From positions 59,633 through 123,632 of the forward strand of contig NZ_WOTO01000023.1 of the NCBI RefSeq assembly GCF_010993775.1: DNA of 64,000 nt, written 5' to 3'. Source of the stretch: Fodinicola feengrottensis (lineage in GTDB: Bacteria; Actinomycetota; Actinomycetes; Mycobacteriales; HKI-0501). Under the pieces are notes generated by a model. That model searched no databases and was not told the origin of the DNA. It was given only the letters and a program-made list of their open reading frames with translations. The position numbers and the translations under genes are program-made. This document shows positions 32,243 to 41,935 of the stretch, piece after piece; the stretch's first letter is position 1; each line of letters opens with the position of its first letter.

Positions 32243-33331
32243 TCAGCCGCTGGGCTGGCGGTGCAGGATCAGCATTTCGCCGTAAAGGAAACCTTTGAAT
32301 TCGCGGATCCGGGTCATCACCGCGTCGATGGCGGCACTCGCCTGCGCTGCCGCGGCTCGTACGGCCGTGCCCGAATGTTCCCGTAGACCGGTGGTCAGCC
32401 GGGTCAACCAGCGCCGCAAAGTGGCCAGCGCATCGGCCAGCGAGTTCACGTAGCTGATGCCGGCGGCACCGGCATGCGCGGCCACGAAACCCCATGCCGT
32501 CGCCATTTCCACCCCCACCGAGGCGGCCCAGGCCCGGATCCCCTGGATTTGCTCAAAAACATTGGCTGTGTCGGCCGGCCAACCCGTTCGCTCGTACGCG
32601 TCGACCTGCCCGCCGATGGCTTGCAGGCCGCTGATTTCCCAACCGGCGCGGGCGGGTTCCAGGGCCGTACCGTCGCTGATCTCCTGCAAACGCAGCTCCT
32701 GGTGCTGGATTTCATCGGCCTTTCCAGCGGTTCGCAGCTCGCTGGCGACTTTGTCGAGCATTCCCACCACAGCTGTGCCCATCACCGAGAAAGCTTCCGG
32801 CTCCGATCCGAAAGCGGCGCGCCAGGGAGCCACCTCGGCGACCATTCCGTCGATCAGCACGGTGACGAGGTTGATTCGGCGGACCGCATCCCAGCCGAAG
32901 CCGACCCGCTCCTGCAGTCGCCGCCACCAGAGATGATCGCCGGTCGTCGCCGGATCCAGGACGTCGTCACCGAGCGTCGCCCCCAACCAGCGCAGCCGTT
33001 CCCGCAGGTCGGCCCATGGCGGCGGTTCGCCCGTACGCACCGTCACCGCGGCCAGCTCGGACGCCACCAGCTCGGTCGGCGGCGGTGACCGGTAGAGCAC
33101 GGTGTCCAGAATCGCCGGCCAGTCCAGCGAAACCACCAGCGCCAGCTGCTGCCGGGCCGGCGCGGCATCGGCCACCGCCTCGAAGGTGCCCCACAGCTCG
33201 TTGTCCGCGGAAAGTTCCCGAAGAGCGCGCGCGAGCTGTCCCGCCGAGATGAGGACGTTGGCCGAATCCTCGGCACCCAGCAACGCGTCGGCAGCCTTTC
33301 GCTGCAGGTCTATCAGCCCGGTGGCATCCAT
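32243..33331 (-). CDS. Hypothetical protein, 362 residues, helical C-terminus
   Basis: I do not recognise this protein. It starts MDATGLIDLQRKAADALLGAEDSANVLISAG at 33331 and is intact. It is mainly helical and Ala/Trp-rich, with no signal peptide and no clear membrane span. The C-terminal 90 residues (SYVNSLADALATLRRWLTRLTTGLREHSGTAVRAAAAQASAAIDAVMTRIREF) look like amphipathic helices. It lies downstream of the ThiF / PqqD-M50 pair on the same strand but 218 bases away, so membership of that operon is possible, not shown. Confidence 0.6.
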   Translation of the reverse strand: MDATGLIDLQRKAADALLGAEDSANVLISAGQLARALRELSADNELWGTFEAVADAAPARQQLALVVSLDWPAILDTVLYRSPPPTELVASELAAVTVRTGEPPPWADLRERLRWLGATLGDDVLDPATTGDHLWWRRLQERVGFGWDAVRRINLVTVLIDGMVAEVAPWRAAFGSEPEAFSVMGTAVVGMLDKVASELRTAGKADEIQHQELRLQEISDGTALEPARAGWEISGLQAIGGQVDAYERTGWPADTANVFEQIQGIRAWAASVGVEMATAWGFVAAHAGAAGISYVNSLADALATLRRWLTRLTTGLREHSGTAVRAAAAQASAAIDAVMTRIREFKGFLYGEMLILHRQPSG

Positions 33332-33549
33332 TGCGCTTCCCCTTGCCCGGCCACACAGGCGGCCGGTGTGATTACCGTACGTACGGCATCGACTTCCAGG
33401 GATCGGGCGAGCGGTCGCGGGACGTGGGTCCAACGGCACTAGTCGGGGTGTTTGCCCGCCAAACGGACCGCCGCAAGACGGGCCGCGTGGGGATATTCGG
33501 GCGGCCACCGAGTAAAGTGAAAAGAAGGATTTTCGAAATGCGCCCGGTG

Positions 33550-34735
33550 CTAATGCCCTGCCAGCTGCCGGATCGACCTGACAGCCGACCGGCCCGCGCC
33601 GAACAGGCCGATTCGACAGCGGCACGACGATCAGCAGCAAAGCGAGCACTCCACCGACCGCGGCGAAACTCAGCGAGAATTTCGCGTCAACGATGGCCGA
33701 GGCTGACAGCACGATCAGCCGGATGGTGGCGGGCAACCGGAATACGAAGTAATACCAGGTGGCGATGATGACACCTGGGACGTACAGCACCAGGTAGCAA
33801 CGGGCCCAAAAGACCTCGGACGAGCCGGCCGCGGCTATCAATTCCCGGTCGGCGTCCGACCCGCGCCTGATCAGCTGCCGGGCGATCGCGCCTTTGAGGA
33901 CCCAGAGGTTCTTGCTGCCGGTCATCACCAGAAACAGCGCGTAAAAGTCGGTCCGCATATATACCGCCGTCTGTGCGACGATAGCGCCGACATTGATGAA
34001 GACGACGGCTCGTACGACCTCCGTCGCAGGCGACCCGAGCTCGGCGCCCCAAATCCTCTGCACGATCACCATAGCGGCGGAGATCGCGGCATCGATCAGG
34101 ATCCCGGCGGCCAGCGGGATGGCGCGCTTCTTCGGCGAAATGGCCCACAGGCCAGTCACATCGGTCTGCGCCACGATGAAGAAAAGCCTTCGGCCAAACG
34201 AGATCCGACCGTGCACGCCGAGCCTCGCGGCGGCCAGCTTATGCGCCAGCTCATGGATAATCGTCAACACCATGGACACCGTCATGATGATGAAAATGCT
34301 CGCCAACGGGATCGTCGACGGCACCCCGTCACGATAGCTCGGACGCAGCGTCGGATCGAGTGCGAGCAGGACCAACCCGACCACCACCAGGACGCCCTGA
34401 ACGGCCAGCCCCACTGGGCCGAAAAAAATCCGGCCTACTGTGCGGCCGACGGGCGCAACGGCGACAGTCGGCGGGTTTTCGTCATCGGTGAGGACACCAG
34501 CCGCCTCCAGATCGGCCAGGAAATCGGCGACGTCCACGTCTTCGCCGACAATCTTGGTCGCTTTCGCAGCGCAGTCAGCGACGGACGCGCCCGCTTGCAG
34601 CCACTGGACGATCTGGCCGCCGATCTCCGGGACGGCCACGAACTCACTCGTGCCGTGCCGCCCGAGGATGAAGCCATCGCCGTCCGGGACGACATTTATA
34701 GCCTGGTATCGGTTTGACCTGACCGAGGTGGTCAT
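33550..34735 (-). CDS. PqqD-like domain fused to M50 zinc metalloprotease membrane protein (end frame break)
   Basis: About 395 residues. Residues 1-85 resemble PqqD/RRE peptide-binding domains (VVPDGDGFILGRHGTSEFVAVPEIGGQIVQWLQAGASVADCAAKAT...DVADFLADLEAAGVLTDD). The rest is a multi-pass M50 protease with the zinc HExxH motif in LTIIHELAHKLAAARLGVHG inside a membrane helix, plus further spans. Proteins of this type act in RiPP systems as leader proteases or exporters. An extra C near 33615 (GGCCTG) breaks the end; corrected, it stops at 33550 after SIRQLAGH. Its ATG overlaps the ThiF stop by four bases. Confidence 0.82.
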
Positions 34736-35822
34736 GGTCGGTTGTCTGCGCAGAGCTGGCAATCCGGGTGGCGCTCCCAGCGATGCCGATCCGACCTCAT
34801 GTCGTCCGCCAGCTCCAGAACGTGATAGCAGGCCAGCGCGACCGGCGGTTCGATCCTCCTGATGAACCGCATGGCCTCCATCGCCATCAGGCCGGAAAGG
34901 ACCTGAACCACCGGCCCGGTCGCCCGGTTCACGGTATCCCGGTCGAACAGCGGATCCGTCCTGATATCCCACTCCGCGTCCCGAAGCTCGTCGTTTCGGT
35001 GCAGCTCAAGGCACAATCGACAGGCCGACCGGCCCGGCTCGACGGACCAGTAGCAAAGCGTCGAATAGGCCAGCCCGCCGGCCACGTACGGTATCCCCAG
35101 CTCAACACACGCTTGGTTGACCAGCAGCTGCACATCGTCCGGGCTGTCGATCGCACAAATCACCAGATCGTGGCCGCTGGCCAGTTCCCGGATCCCAGCC
35201 GCGTCCTCGACCCGCTGGTGCACGGCATCCACCGCCGTCCCCGCGGAATAGGCCGCCGCCCAGTTCTGGGCCGCCTCGACCTTACGTTGACCAATCGTGG
35301 CGAGGCCGTACGCAAACTGCCGAGCCAGATTTTTGGTCTCCACCACGTCGAAATCGACCAGCGTGACCCGGCCGACCCCGAGGCCGACGAGTGACTGCAG
35401 GATTCCGGAGCCGAGTCCACCAGCCCCGAGCAACAGCACGCGAGCCGACTCCACGGCACGGTGTTGGTCCGCACTGCTGACGTGAAGATCAGCGAAGATG
35501 TCATAAAACCGGAGATTGCTTTGATGCCGGTCGCGGACCGCCGGCTCCAGGCTCTCGTCCGCACCAGCGCGCTGGACGATCCCCCAAGAATCGAATTCGG
35601 CCACCGCGGCGGCGCGATATCCTCTTTGCTCACCGGAAAACCTTGCGCACTCATGGCGAGGACAAGCTCTTCTTCGGTACGAGTACCTTCTCTCAGCAAC
35701 AGCAACAGGGCCGCGACGCTGCCCTCGGCGTCCTCCAGGTGCATCCGTTCCAGGGCACGCCGGTGCACGATGACGCTTCCGTCAATCGCCTGGACGAGAA
35801 TCGATTTCAGTCGCGGAATCAT
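34732..35822 (-). CDS. ThiF/E1-like adenylyltransferase with N-terminal peptide-binding-like domain (one frame break)
   Basis: About 363 residues. An N-terminal domain of about 95 residues (MIPRLKSILVQAIDGSVIVHRRALERMHLEDAEGSVAALLLLLREG...) has the length and strand-helix pattern of RiPP recognition elements. The E1 core follows: VLLLGAGGLGSGILQSLVGLGVGRVTLVDFDVVETKNLARQ (ATP motif, Asp and Arg of MccB/MoeB/ThiF enzymes), AIDSPDDVQLLVNQAC, and two zinc Cys pairs, CRLC and CQLC near the end. Such enzymes adenylate a peptide carboxyl, as MccB and PaaA do. A one-base loss near 35590 breaks the frame. It lies between a 24-residue peptide gene and a PqqD-M50 protease with which it overlaps. Confidence 0.85.
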
Positions 35823-35894
35823 CAAAATTCGCCATCTCCGATAGATGACCGCCCCCGGTGGCCAGGGCGCACCAAGGGCGGTCCGCAACGATTG

Positions 35895-35969
35895 TTACGC
35901 GGCCTCGCCCTCGGTCTGGTGGTTGCGGGTAGCCTCGATGCGCTCGACCTTGGTGACGGTGATCTTCAT
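35895..35969 (-). CDS. Candidate 24-residue RiPP precursor peptide
   Basis: A small gene with an excellent ribosome site (AGAGGTGAAATC before ATG). It encodes 24 residues beginning MKITVTKVERIE and ending in NHQTEGEAA, then TAA. The first half is strand-like and charged, as expected for a leader recognised by an RRE/PqqD-type domain; the C-terminal TEGEAA is a plausible core. It has GC-rich third positions like the neighbouring genes. It is the first gene before a ThiF-like enzyme and a PqqD-M50 membrane protease on the same strand. Peptide and enzymes together fit a minimal modified-peptide pathway. It has no Cys and no Ser; Thr and Glu are the likely modified residues. Confidence 0.7.
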   Translation of the reverse strand: MKITVTKVERIEATRNHQTEGEAA

Positions 35970-36468
35970 GATTTCACCTCTTTTCCTTTTAGAAGTGGAA
36001 TAAGCCGGATCACCGGCTCGTCGGCGACGCTACCCGCGCGGCCCGCAAGGCAGACCAGTCGTACCGCAGGTGGCCGCGATCCTCCCGATTTGCCCGCCCG
36101 ATCGCGCAGACCACGGGGGCACGACGGCCAAACAGAAGGGCTTTTTTTATTGTTGCGGCCAAGATGACCGTAAGAGGGCAGCCCAGTTCGCCTGCCCGAA
36201 TGCTGAATTTCTGAGTAGTAAGCCGGATTTCAGCCGAGTAGCGCAGGTGCCGATGACACCCACCTCCCGACCCGGGCACGTCGACAACCTTGTGAAAGCT
36301 TTCATTTGCCTTCGTCTCGTGCCAGAAACTGGCCGATGCCGGCCACCCGCTTCGACCTTGTGCTGGTCCAACTCGGTGATTAGCATCGCCGGTTAATACG
36401 TTTCAAAACCGAAAGGGATCGCGTCCCGGCGACGCTGCCGGGGCGGGTTCGGTCGAGGGAGTCCCGCG
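35970..36468. other. Intergenic region between the peptide operon and an MFS gene
   Basis: About 500 bases that should carry the divergent promoters of the peptide operon (minus) and the MFS gene (plus). A CTTTTCCTTTTAGAAG stretch (35980-35995) lies just upstream of the peptide ribosome site. A T7 run is at about 36136-36142. Open frames exist on both strands, but none shows a recognisable protein pattern with a ribosome site, so I call no gene. Confidence 0.4.
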
Positions 36469-37759
36469 ATGTCATCAGGATCATCGGGAACAACGTCCGC
36501 GGCGATCGTGCCAGACGACACGACAATCAGTCGCCAGCAGTGGAAATGGTCGATCCTGGCGGCGATGGCGTCCTATCTGGACGCTGGGTCGATCGTCGCG
36601 CTGGGCACCGGCCTCGCGCTCTTCAAGAGCGAGCTCGGCCTGTCCACCTTCGGCGTCGGCGCGCTGGCCGCGATTGGCCCAAACGCGCTGGGCTGCGCGG
36701 TCGGCGCCTTCATCGGCGGCCGGCTGGGTGACCGGCTGGGGCGAAAACGGATCTACAAGTGGGATCTGATCATCTACGCGTTCGGCATCCTGCTGATCGG
36801 GCTGTCCTTCAACCCGGTTTTCCTTTTCGCGGGCACGTTCATCGTCGGCGTCGCGGTCGGCGCCGACGTGCCCACGTCGCTGGCGCTGGTCGGGGAGCTG
36901 GCCCCGGCCAAGGCACGCGGCCGGCTGGTCGGGTTGACCCAGGTGGCGTGGAACCTTGGACCCGTCGTCGTGCTGGTGATGGCGCTTGTGTTGACACCAC
37001 TGGGATTGCTCGGCACCCGGATCGTTTTCCTGCAACTTTTCGTCGCCGCCCTGGTGACCTGGGCGCTGCGCCGCGGGATCGCCGAGTCGGCCCGGTGGCA
37101 GGCCGCGAAAGACCAGCTGTCGCAGTTCCGGGCGATCTTTCGCGGACCCAACCTGCGCGCTCTGGTGTGGACCGCGACGATCTACACATTCTGGGGACTG
37201 GCCGCCGGCACCGCCGGCATTTTCACGCCGTACGTCATCCAGACCCTGCACGCCGGCAGCCAGGCAGCCGGAGTGGCACTGTCGTGCGCCGGCTTCGTCA
37301 TCGGCATCCTGGGCACCATCTTCATTTTCATGCTGATCAACGACCGCAGCTACCAGACCCGCCGGCTGATGTGGGGCATCGGCGCGATCCTGCAGGTCAT
37401 CGCGTACGCGATCTATCTGGTGTTGCCGTTCACCATTCCGGTGGTCATCGCGAACATCGTTCTCTTCGGGCTCGGCGCCGCCATCGCCGGCGAGTCGACC
37501 TACAAGGTCTTCAGCCAGGAACTCTTCCCGACCACCTTGCGCAGCACCGCACAGGGATTCACCTTCGGCCTGGCCCGTACCGCGCTGGGCATCTGGAGTT
37601 TCTTCGTCCCGGCGCTGGCCGCGGTGCGCATCGGCCCGGTGGCGTTGCTGTTGACCGCGTTCCTGGCCGTCAGTGGCATTGTCGGCTTCTTCTTCATGCA
37701 TGCCTCACACGGTCGGCAAGCCACTGGAGGAAATCGAGCGCGAGCGGGCCGCTGCCTGA
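36469..37759 (+). CDS. MFS sugar/organic acid-type transporter (end frame break)
   Basis: A twelve-helix major facilitator of about 430 residues. Motif A is GGRLGDRLGRKRIYKWDL; helix 4/5 carry the sugar-porter-like GADVPTSLALVGELAPAKARGRLVGLTQVAWNLG; the second half has GESTYKVFSQELFPTTLRSTAQGFTFGLARTALG, typical of metabolite:H+ symporters. Near 37700 the frame shifts; the corrected tail is MPHTVGKPLEEIERERAAA with TGA at 37757, overlapping the next ATG. The coupling to a glycoside hydrolase remnant suggests uptake of a sugar or glycoside. Confidence 0.88.
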
Positions 37760-38211
37760 TGCGCGAGCTGCTGGCGCGTTTCACCGACCCAGCACCGAAA
37801 TACGGACCGCTGCCAATCTGGTGGTGGAGTGGCGCCCGGCTCACCCGGGAGCGTTTGCGCTGGCAGATGGCAAAACTGGTGGAAGGCGGAGTGCGGCAGG
37901 CGGTGGTGTTGTGCCTGCGCGTCGACGACCTCGCCGGACGGACCGTCGTCGATCTGGGCGACCTCCGCGGAACAGCCGACGTGCGGATTAGTGGCCAGCT
38001 CGCCGGCCGACTGATCTGGGGACCATGGCGCACCGAGATCACCGATTTCCTGCGTCTGGGCCAGAACGACCTGGAGGTCGTCGTCCGCGGCACGCTGGCC
38101 GGGTATCTGGACGACGCCTCCCCCACCCTGGGCGTCTACGCCGGCCAGGTCCGTACCGGCCTCTTCGGTCCAGTCACCCTGCGCCAGTTGCGATCGGAAA
38201 TAGCTGAGTGA
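37759..38211 (+). pseudogene. Internally deleted glycoside hydrolase (GH106-like rhamnosidase ends only)
   Basis: A 150-residue frame that joins the two ends of a much larger enzyme. The first 50 residues (FTDPAPKYGPLPIWWWSGARLTRERLRWQMAKLVEGGVRQAVVL) resemble the start of GH106-type glycoside hydrolases. The last 90 (RTVVDLGDLRGTADVRISGQLAGRLIWGPWRTEITDFLRLGQNDLEVVVRGTLAGYL...GLFGPVTL) resemble their C-terminal beta-sandwich. The catalytic barrel, several hundred residues, is missing at about residue 55. Either a real in-frame deletion or an assembly collapse. It overlaps the MFS stop by three bases. Confidence 0.6.
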
Positions 38212-38223
38212 GCGGCGGTCGGT

Positions 38224-38241
38224 CCATAGTATTTTCTATGG
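38224..38241. promoter_or_regulatory. Inverted repeat upstream of LysR gene
   Basis: CCATAG-TATTTT-CTATGG forms a perfect six-base inverted repeat with an AT-only spacer, ending 12 bases before the GTG start of the LysR gene. The TxxxA-like symmetry and position suit an autoregulatory LysR site overlapping its promoter; the short distance suggests a very short or absent leader. Confidence 0.5.
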
Positions 38242-38253
38242 GACAATAGCGTC

Positions 38254-39159
38254 GTGCCTGTCGTTTCGTTGGATCTGTTGCGGACGTTTCACGCTGTCTA
38301 TCGCGCTCGTACGCTCACCAGGGCGGCGCTGGAGCTCGGGCTGTCCCAGCCGACCGTGACCAGCCAGCTTCGCAGCCTGGAACAGGCCGTCGACCAGCCA
38401 TTATTCACTCGGCAAGCGCGCGGGGTGGTGCCCACCGCGGCCGCTGACGACGACCTGGCGCGGCGGCTGGATGGGCCGCTGGACGCGCTGGTGGGAATCG
38501 CCGCGGAGCTTGGCCGGTCACCGGCGCTGGCCGGCCGTACGCTGCACCTTGGCGGGCCCGCGGAGCTGGTGGCCGTGAGAGCCCTGCCAGCACTGGCCGG
38601 GACGATCGCCGCCGGCGTGGCCGGCCGTGCGTACCAGCCTCGGGCTCGCCGACGACTTGTTGGCCGATCTCGCCGATGGGCGGCTCGATCTGGTGATCAG
38701 TACGGTACGACCGCGCCGCCGCGGCCTGCATTACGAGCCGTTGTGTGACGAGGAATTCGTGTTGGTCGCCGCCCCCACTGTCCTTTGTGGACTGGATTTG
38801 GCGGGCAATCGTACGAAAGCCCTTCAGGGGCTGCCTTTGCTGGCGTACGCAGAAGATTTGCCGATTATCCGACGTTGGTGGCGACACGTGGGGGGGGGTG
38901 CCACCCACCGCCGCCGCGCGGTGCTGGTCGCGCCCGACCTGCGGGCACTGCGAGCGGCCGCCGCGGCCGGAATAGGAGTCACCGTGCTGCCGCGCTATCT
39001 GTGCGCGGAGGATCTCACGGCGGGTCGCCTGGTCGAAATACTGCCCACGGAGGATCCACCGATCAACACGTTCTATCTCGCCAGCCGTACGCCAGCGAGG
39101 CAGGATCCGCACCTCGCGCACGCTGGGACGCGTTGCTCGACGCGGCGAAATCCTGGTAG
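38254..39159 (+). CDS. LysR family transcriptional regulator (several frame breaks)
   Basis: About 300 residues. The N-terminal HTH is VSLDLLRTFHAVYRARTLTRAALELGLSQPTVTSQLRSLEQAVDQPLFTRQARGVVPT, textbook LysR. The effector domain follows: TSLGLADDLLADLADGRLDLVISTVRPRRRGLHYEPLCDEEFVLVAAP, then RAVLVAPDLRALRAAAAAGIGVTVLPRYLCAEDL. Frames change near 38625, in the G-rich run near 38890-38899 and near 39098. The target is unknown; no divergent gene is paired with it. Confidence 0.88.
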
Positions 39160-39178
39160 CCGGAATCTGGCGCGAAGA

Positions 39179-39685
39179 TCAGGCGCCGACCGTCCCGTCG
39201 ACGCCTTCCCGGAGGAAGTCGGCGTGACCGTTGTGGCGGGCATATTCGTTGATCATGTGCACCATGACCAAACGCAGGGACACGTCCTCTTTCCATTTCG
39301 CGTTGTGGCCCAGCACATCCAGGGACTCCGCCGCCTGCTCGATCCGGCGGGAATGCTCAACTTCGTTCTGCCAGGCCGCAAAGGCCTCGGAGCGGGTCGC
39401 CTTGGTCGCGTCGTACGCCACCTGGTAGTCATTCTCGGGCGACCACACCAGCGTGAGGTCTTCTGAATTCATGACTATCCGGAACCACGTACGCTCCACC
39501 TCGACCAGGTGCCGAACCAGCGCCAGTAACGAAAGTGTGGACGGTGGCATGGACTGCTTGCGCAGGTCCTCGTCGGACAGGTCGTCACATTTCATCGCGA
39601 GGGTGGCCCGGTGAAAATCGAGAAATCCGCGCAACATCTCGCGTTCGCCGCCGATCAGCGGCGGCTCAGGGCGTTCGGTGGTCAT
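39179..39685 (-). CDS. DinB/DUF664 family protein
   Basis: An intact 168-residue four-helix protein, MTTERPEPPLIGGEREMLRGFLDFHRATLAMKCDDLSDEDLRKQSMPPSTLSLLALVRHLVEVERTWF. The conserved LVRHLVEVE helix and the C-terminal VMVHMINEYARHNGHADFLREGVDG give three putative metal His, the DinB/mycothiol-dependent fold used by thiol transferases. Function is not assignable further. It starts eight bases beyond the convergent-side DDN gene stop on the same strand. Confidence 0.85.
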   Translation of the reverse strand: MTTERPEPPLIGGEREMLRGFLDFHRATLAMKCDDLSDEDLRKQSMPPSTLSLLALVRHLVEVERTWFRIVMNSEDLTLVWSPENDYQVAYDATKATRSEAFAAWQNEVEHSRRIEQAAESLDVLGHNAKWKEDVSLRLVMVHMINEYARHNGHADFLREGVDGTVGA

Positions 39686-39695
39686 TGCGCAGACT

Positions 39696-40127
39696 TTATG
39701 CCTTGGGCTCCAACAAGACGAGCGGAATTTCACGTTTGGTCTTGGTCTGGTAATCAGCGTAGTTCTTGTGGTCCGCGACAACCAGCGGCCACAGCCGGCC
39801 GCGCTCCTGCGCGTCGGCGATCCGGGCGTGCATCGGCTCGGCCGGTTTTCCCTTGTACGCCACCTTAACCTCCGGGTTGTCCCGCAGGTTGAGAAACCAC
39901 GCCGGGTGCGTGTCGTCACCACCACGCGACGCCACGATGACGATGGTGTCCCCCTCCTGCAGCGGCGACGTGAGCATCACCGACCGCTGCTGGCCGCTCT
40001 TACGACCGGTGGTGGTGAGCTCCAGGACCGGCATGTTCGCGACCCGCCACCCGGACCGGCCGCCGCTCAGCTTGAGGAAACCGCGGTGCACCGCGTTCAT
40101 CGTCTTCAGAGTGAAATCGCTCGGCAT
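39696..40127 (-). CDS. F420-dependent nitroreductase/quinone reductase, DDN family
   Basis: An intact 143-residue split-barrel protein. The family core is MPVLELTTTGRKSGQQRSVMLTSPLQEGDTIVIVASRGGDDTHPAWFLNLRDNPEVKV, with the TTGRKSG and HPAWFLNL motifs of mycobacterial Ddn, which uses reduced F420 to reduce quinones or nitroimidazoles. The C-terminus VVADHKNYADYQTKTKREIPLVLLEP is typical. It implies the host makes cofactor F420. Confidence 0.92.
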   Translation of the reverse strand: MPSDFTLKTMNAVHRGFLKLSGGRSGWRVANMPVLELTTTGRKSGQQRSVMLTSPLQEGDTIVIVASRGGDDTHPAWFLNLRDNPEVKVAYKGKPAEPMHARIADAQERGRLWPLVVADHKNYADYQTKTKREIPLVLLEPKA

Positions 40128-40189
40128 GCGCGGAATGTAACCGCAGGAACCGCCTGTGTCGAGACGCGCGTCTACAGAATCACAGACGA

Positions 40190-41276
40190 CTAGGGCGCCA
40201 GAACGTGGGCCAGATCGAACTTCACCGGCTCGTCCAGCTGCTCGTACGTGCAGGAACGCGGCTCGCGGTCATCCCGCCAGCGGACGAACTGCGCGGTGTG
40301 CCGGAACCGAACGCCCTCCATCTGGTCGTACCGGACCTCGACGACCCGCTCCGGTCGCAGCGGGATGAACGTCAGGTCCTTGCCGGCGGCCCACCGGCTG
40401 CCCTCGGAGTTGAGTTGCGGGGCGTCCGGTTGCCCTCCTCCTGCTTCGCCCAGGCCCACGGGTGGTCATCGAAGGTGGTCACCAGCGGCTGCATCTCCTG
40501 GAACAGCTCCTGCCGACGGACCATCGGGAACGCGCCGATCACGCCGACGCTGGCCAGCACGCCGTCGCCGTTGAACAGCCCGAGCAGCAGCGAACCGATC
40601 CGGTCCGGGCCGCTTTTGTGCAGCAGCCGGTAGCCGGCGACCACGCAGTCGGCCGTACGTTCGTGCTTGATCTTGAACATCGTCCGCTTGTCCGGCTGGT
40701 AGTCGCCGTCCAACGGCTTGGCGATCAGCCCGTCCAGACCGGCGCCCTCGAACTCGTTGAACCACTCGCCGGCGACCTTGTCGTCGGCGGTGGTCGGGGT
40801 CAGGTGGACCGGCGGCGCGACGGACCGGAGCAGTTGCTCGAGAGCGGCGCGCCGCTGCGCGAACGGCCGTCCCATGTAGTCGATGTCGTCGTGGGCCAGC
40901 AGGTCAAAAGCGATGAAGCGCGCGGGCGTACGCTCCGAAAGCATCGTCACCCGGCTCACCGCCGGATGGATTCGCTGTTGCAGCGCCTCGAAATCGAGCC
41001 GGTCCCCCCCGCTCTCCCCACCACCACGATCTCGATCTCGCCGTCGATCACGCATTTTTCCGGCAACTGCTGACGGAAGGCCTCAACCAGCTCGGGAAAA
41101 TACCGGGTCATCGGCTTCTCGTTGCGGCTGCTGCCGAGCTCGACCTCGTCGCCGTCCCGGAAGATGATCGACCGGAACCCGTCCCATTTTGGTTCATAGC
41201 TAAATGCCCCAGTGGGGATGCCTTTGATTGGTTTCGCCAGCATCGGCTTGACCGGCGGCATGACAGGAAGCTGCAT
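40190..41276 (-). CDS. ligC: ATP-dependent DNA ligase, LigC type (two frame breaks)
   Basis: About 360 residues, the size of mycobacterial LigC, used in DNA end joining or repair. The adenylated Lys is in YEPKWDGFRSIIFRDGDEVELGS (KxDG). Other nucleotidyltransferase motifs are CVIDGEI, RFIAFDLLAH, GLDGLIAKPLDGDYQPDKRTMFKIKHERTADCVVAGYR. The OB domain ends VVEVRYDQMEGVRFRHTAQFVRWRDDREPRSCTYEQL. Frames change in the C7 run near 41015 and near 40425. Without a polymerase or Ku gene nearby. Confidence 0.9.
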
Positions 41277-41413
41277 GGCGCCATTGTCACCAAACCCCAG
41301 CCGCTACGCGAGTTCCCCCCAGCTGAGTGTCGGAAGGCGACCGTAATGATTCGGTAAGTGGCTCCGGAGAAGGTGGGGACATCGAACAAGCCACCGCTTC
41401 CAAGGAGCCAGCA

Positions 41414-41845
41414 ATGACCACCACCGAACTCCCCACCACCGCCACCCCGGCCGCCAGCACCAAGACCCGTCGCCGGCTGTTCCGGGTGGCCGCGATCGGC
41501 GGCACCGCGCTGGCGACCGGCACGACCTTCGCGGTGACGCACGCTTTCGGCGTCGAGTTCGCCATCACCGACCCGGGGCCGAGTCAGCTGCCGCATTTCT
41601 TCAGCATGCCGGAGATCATGATCCTCACCGTGGTCATTGGCCTCGCTGGCTGGGGAACGCTGGCTCTGCTGGAGCGAATTTCCCGGCACGGCAGGGCGAT
41701 CTGGGCAGTGCTGGGCGCCGTTGTCCTGCTGCTCTCGTACGTCCCCATCGGCATGGAGACCGCCACCGGAGGCACCCGGATCATGCTCGGGGTCATCCAC
41801 ACCCTGGTCGCGGTTGGACTGTTCACCATGCTGCGTCGGCGGTAA
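41414..41845 (+). CDS. DUF6069-like four-helix membrane protein
   Basis: An intact 143-residue protein. A Thr/Pro-rich N-terminus is followed by four membrane segments (LFRVAAIGGTALATGTTFAVTHAFG; MPEIMILTVVIGLAGWGTLALLE; AIWAVLGAVVLLLSYVPIG; IMLGVIHTLVAVGLFTML). The conserved pattern with PxxIxxLTxxxxLxGWxxLxxLER and HTxVAxxL fits the DUF6069 family. Function unknown. ATG preceded by AAGGAG at normal spacing. Confidence 0.75.
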   Translation: MTTTELPTTATPAASTKTRRRLFRVAAIGGTALATGTTFAVTHAFGVEFAITDPGPSQLPHFFSMPEIMILTVVIGLAGWGTLALLERISRHGRAIWAVLGAVVLLLSYVPIGMETATGGTRIMLGVIHTLVAVGLFTMLRRR

Positions 41846-41935
41846 ACCGGTGTCTTAAATTGAGACAGTTTCACCGGACGGAGATCGACTAGGGTCGAGG
41901 AAAGATTGCTCGCCTCGACCCCGCAGGGACGACAG

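Noticed and set aside
32243..34972. A single 909-residue minus-strand protein
   Set aside because: The frame is open throughout but joins the PqqD-M50 protein and an unrelated 362-residue protein that has its own ATG and ribosome site; the linker encodes no sensible protein.
36010..36279. An 89-residue minus-strand frame upstream of the peptide gene
   Set aside because: No ribosome site, no recognisable pattern, and the protein reads as low-complexity basic sequence; left as intergenic.
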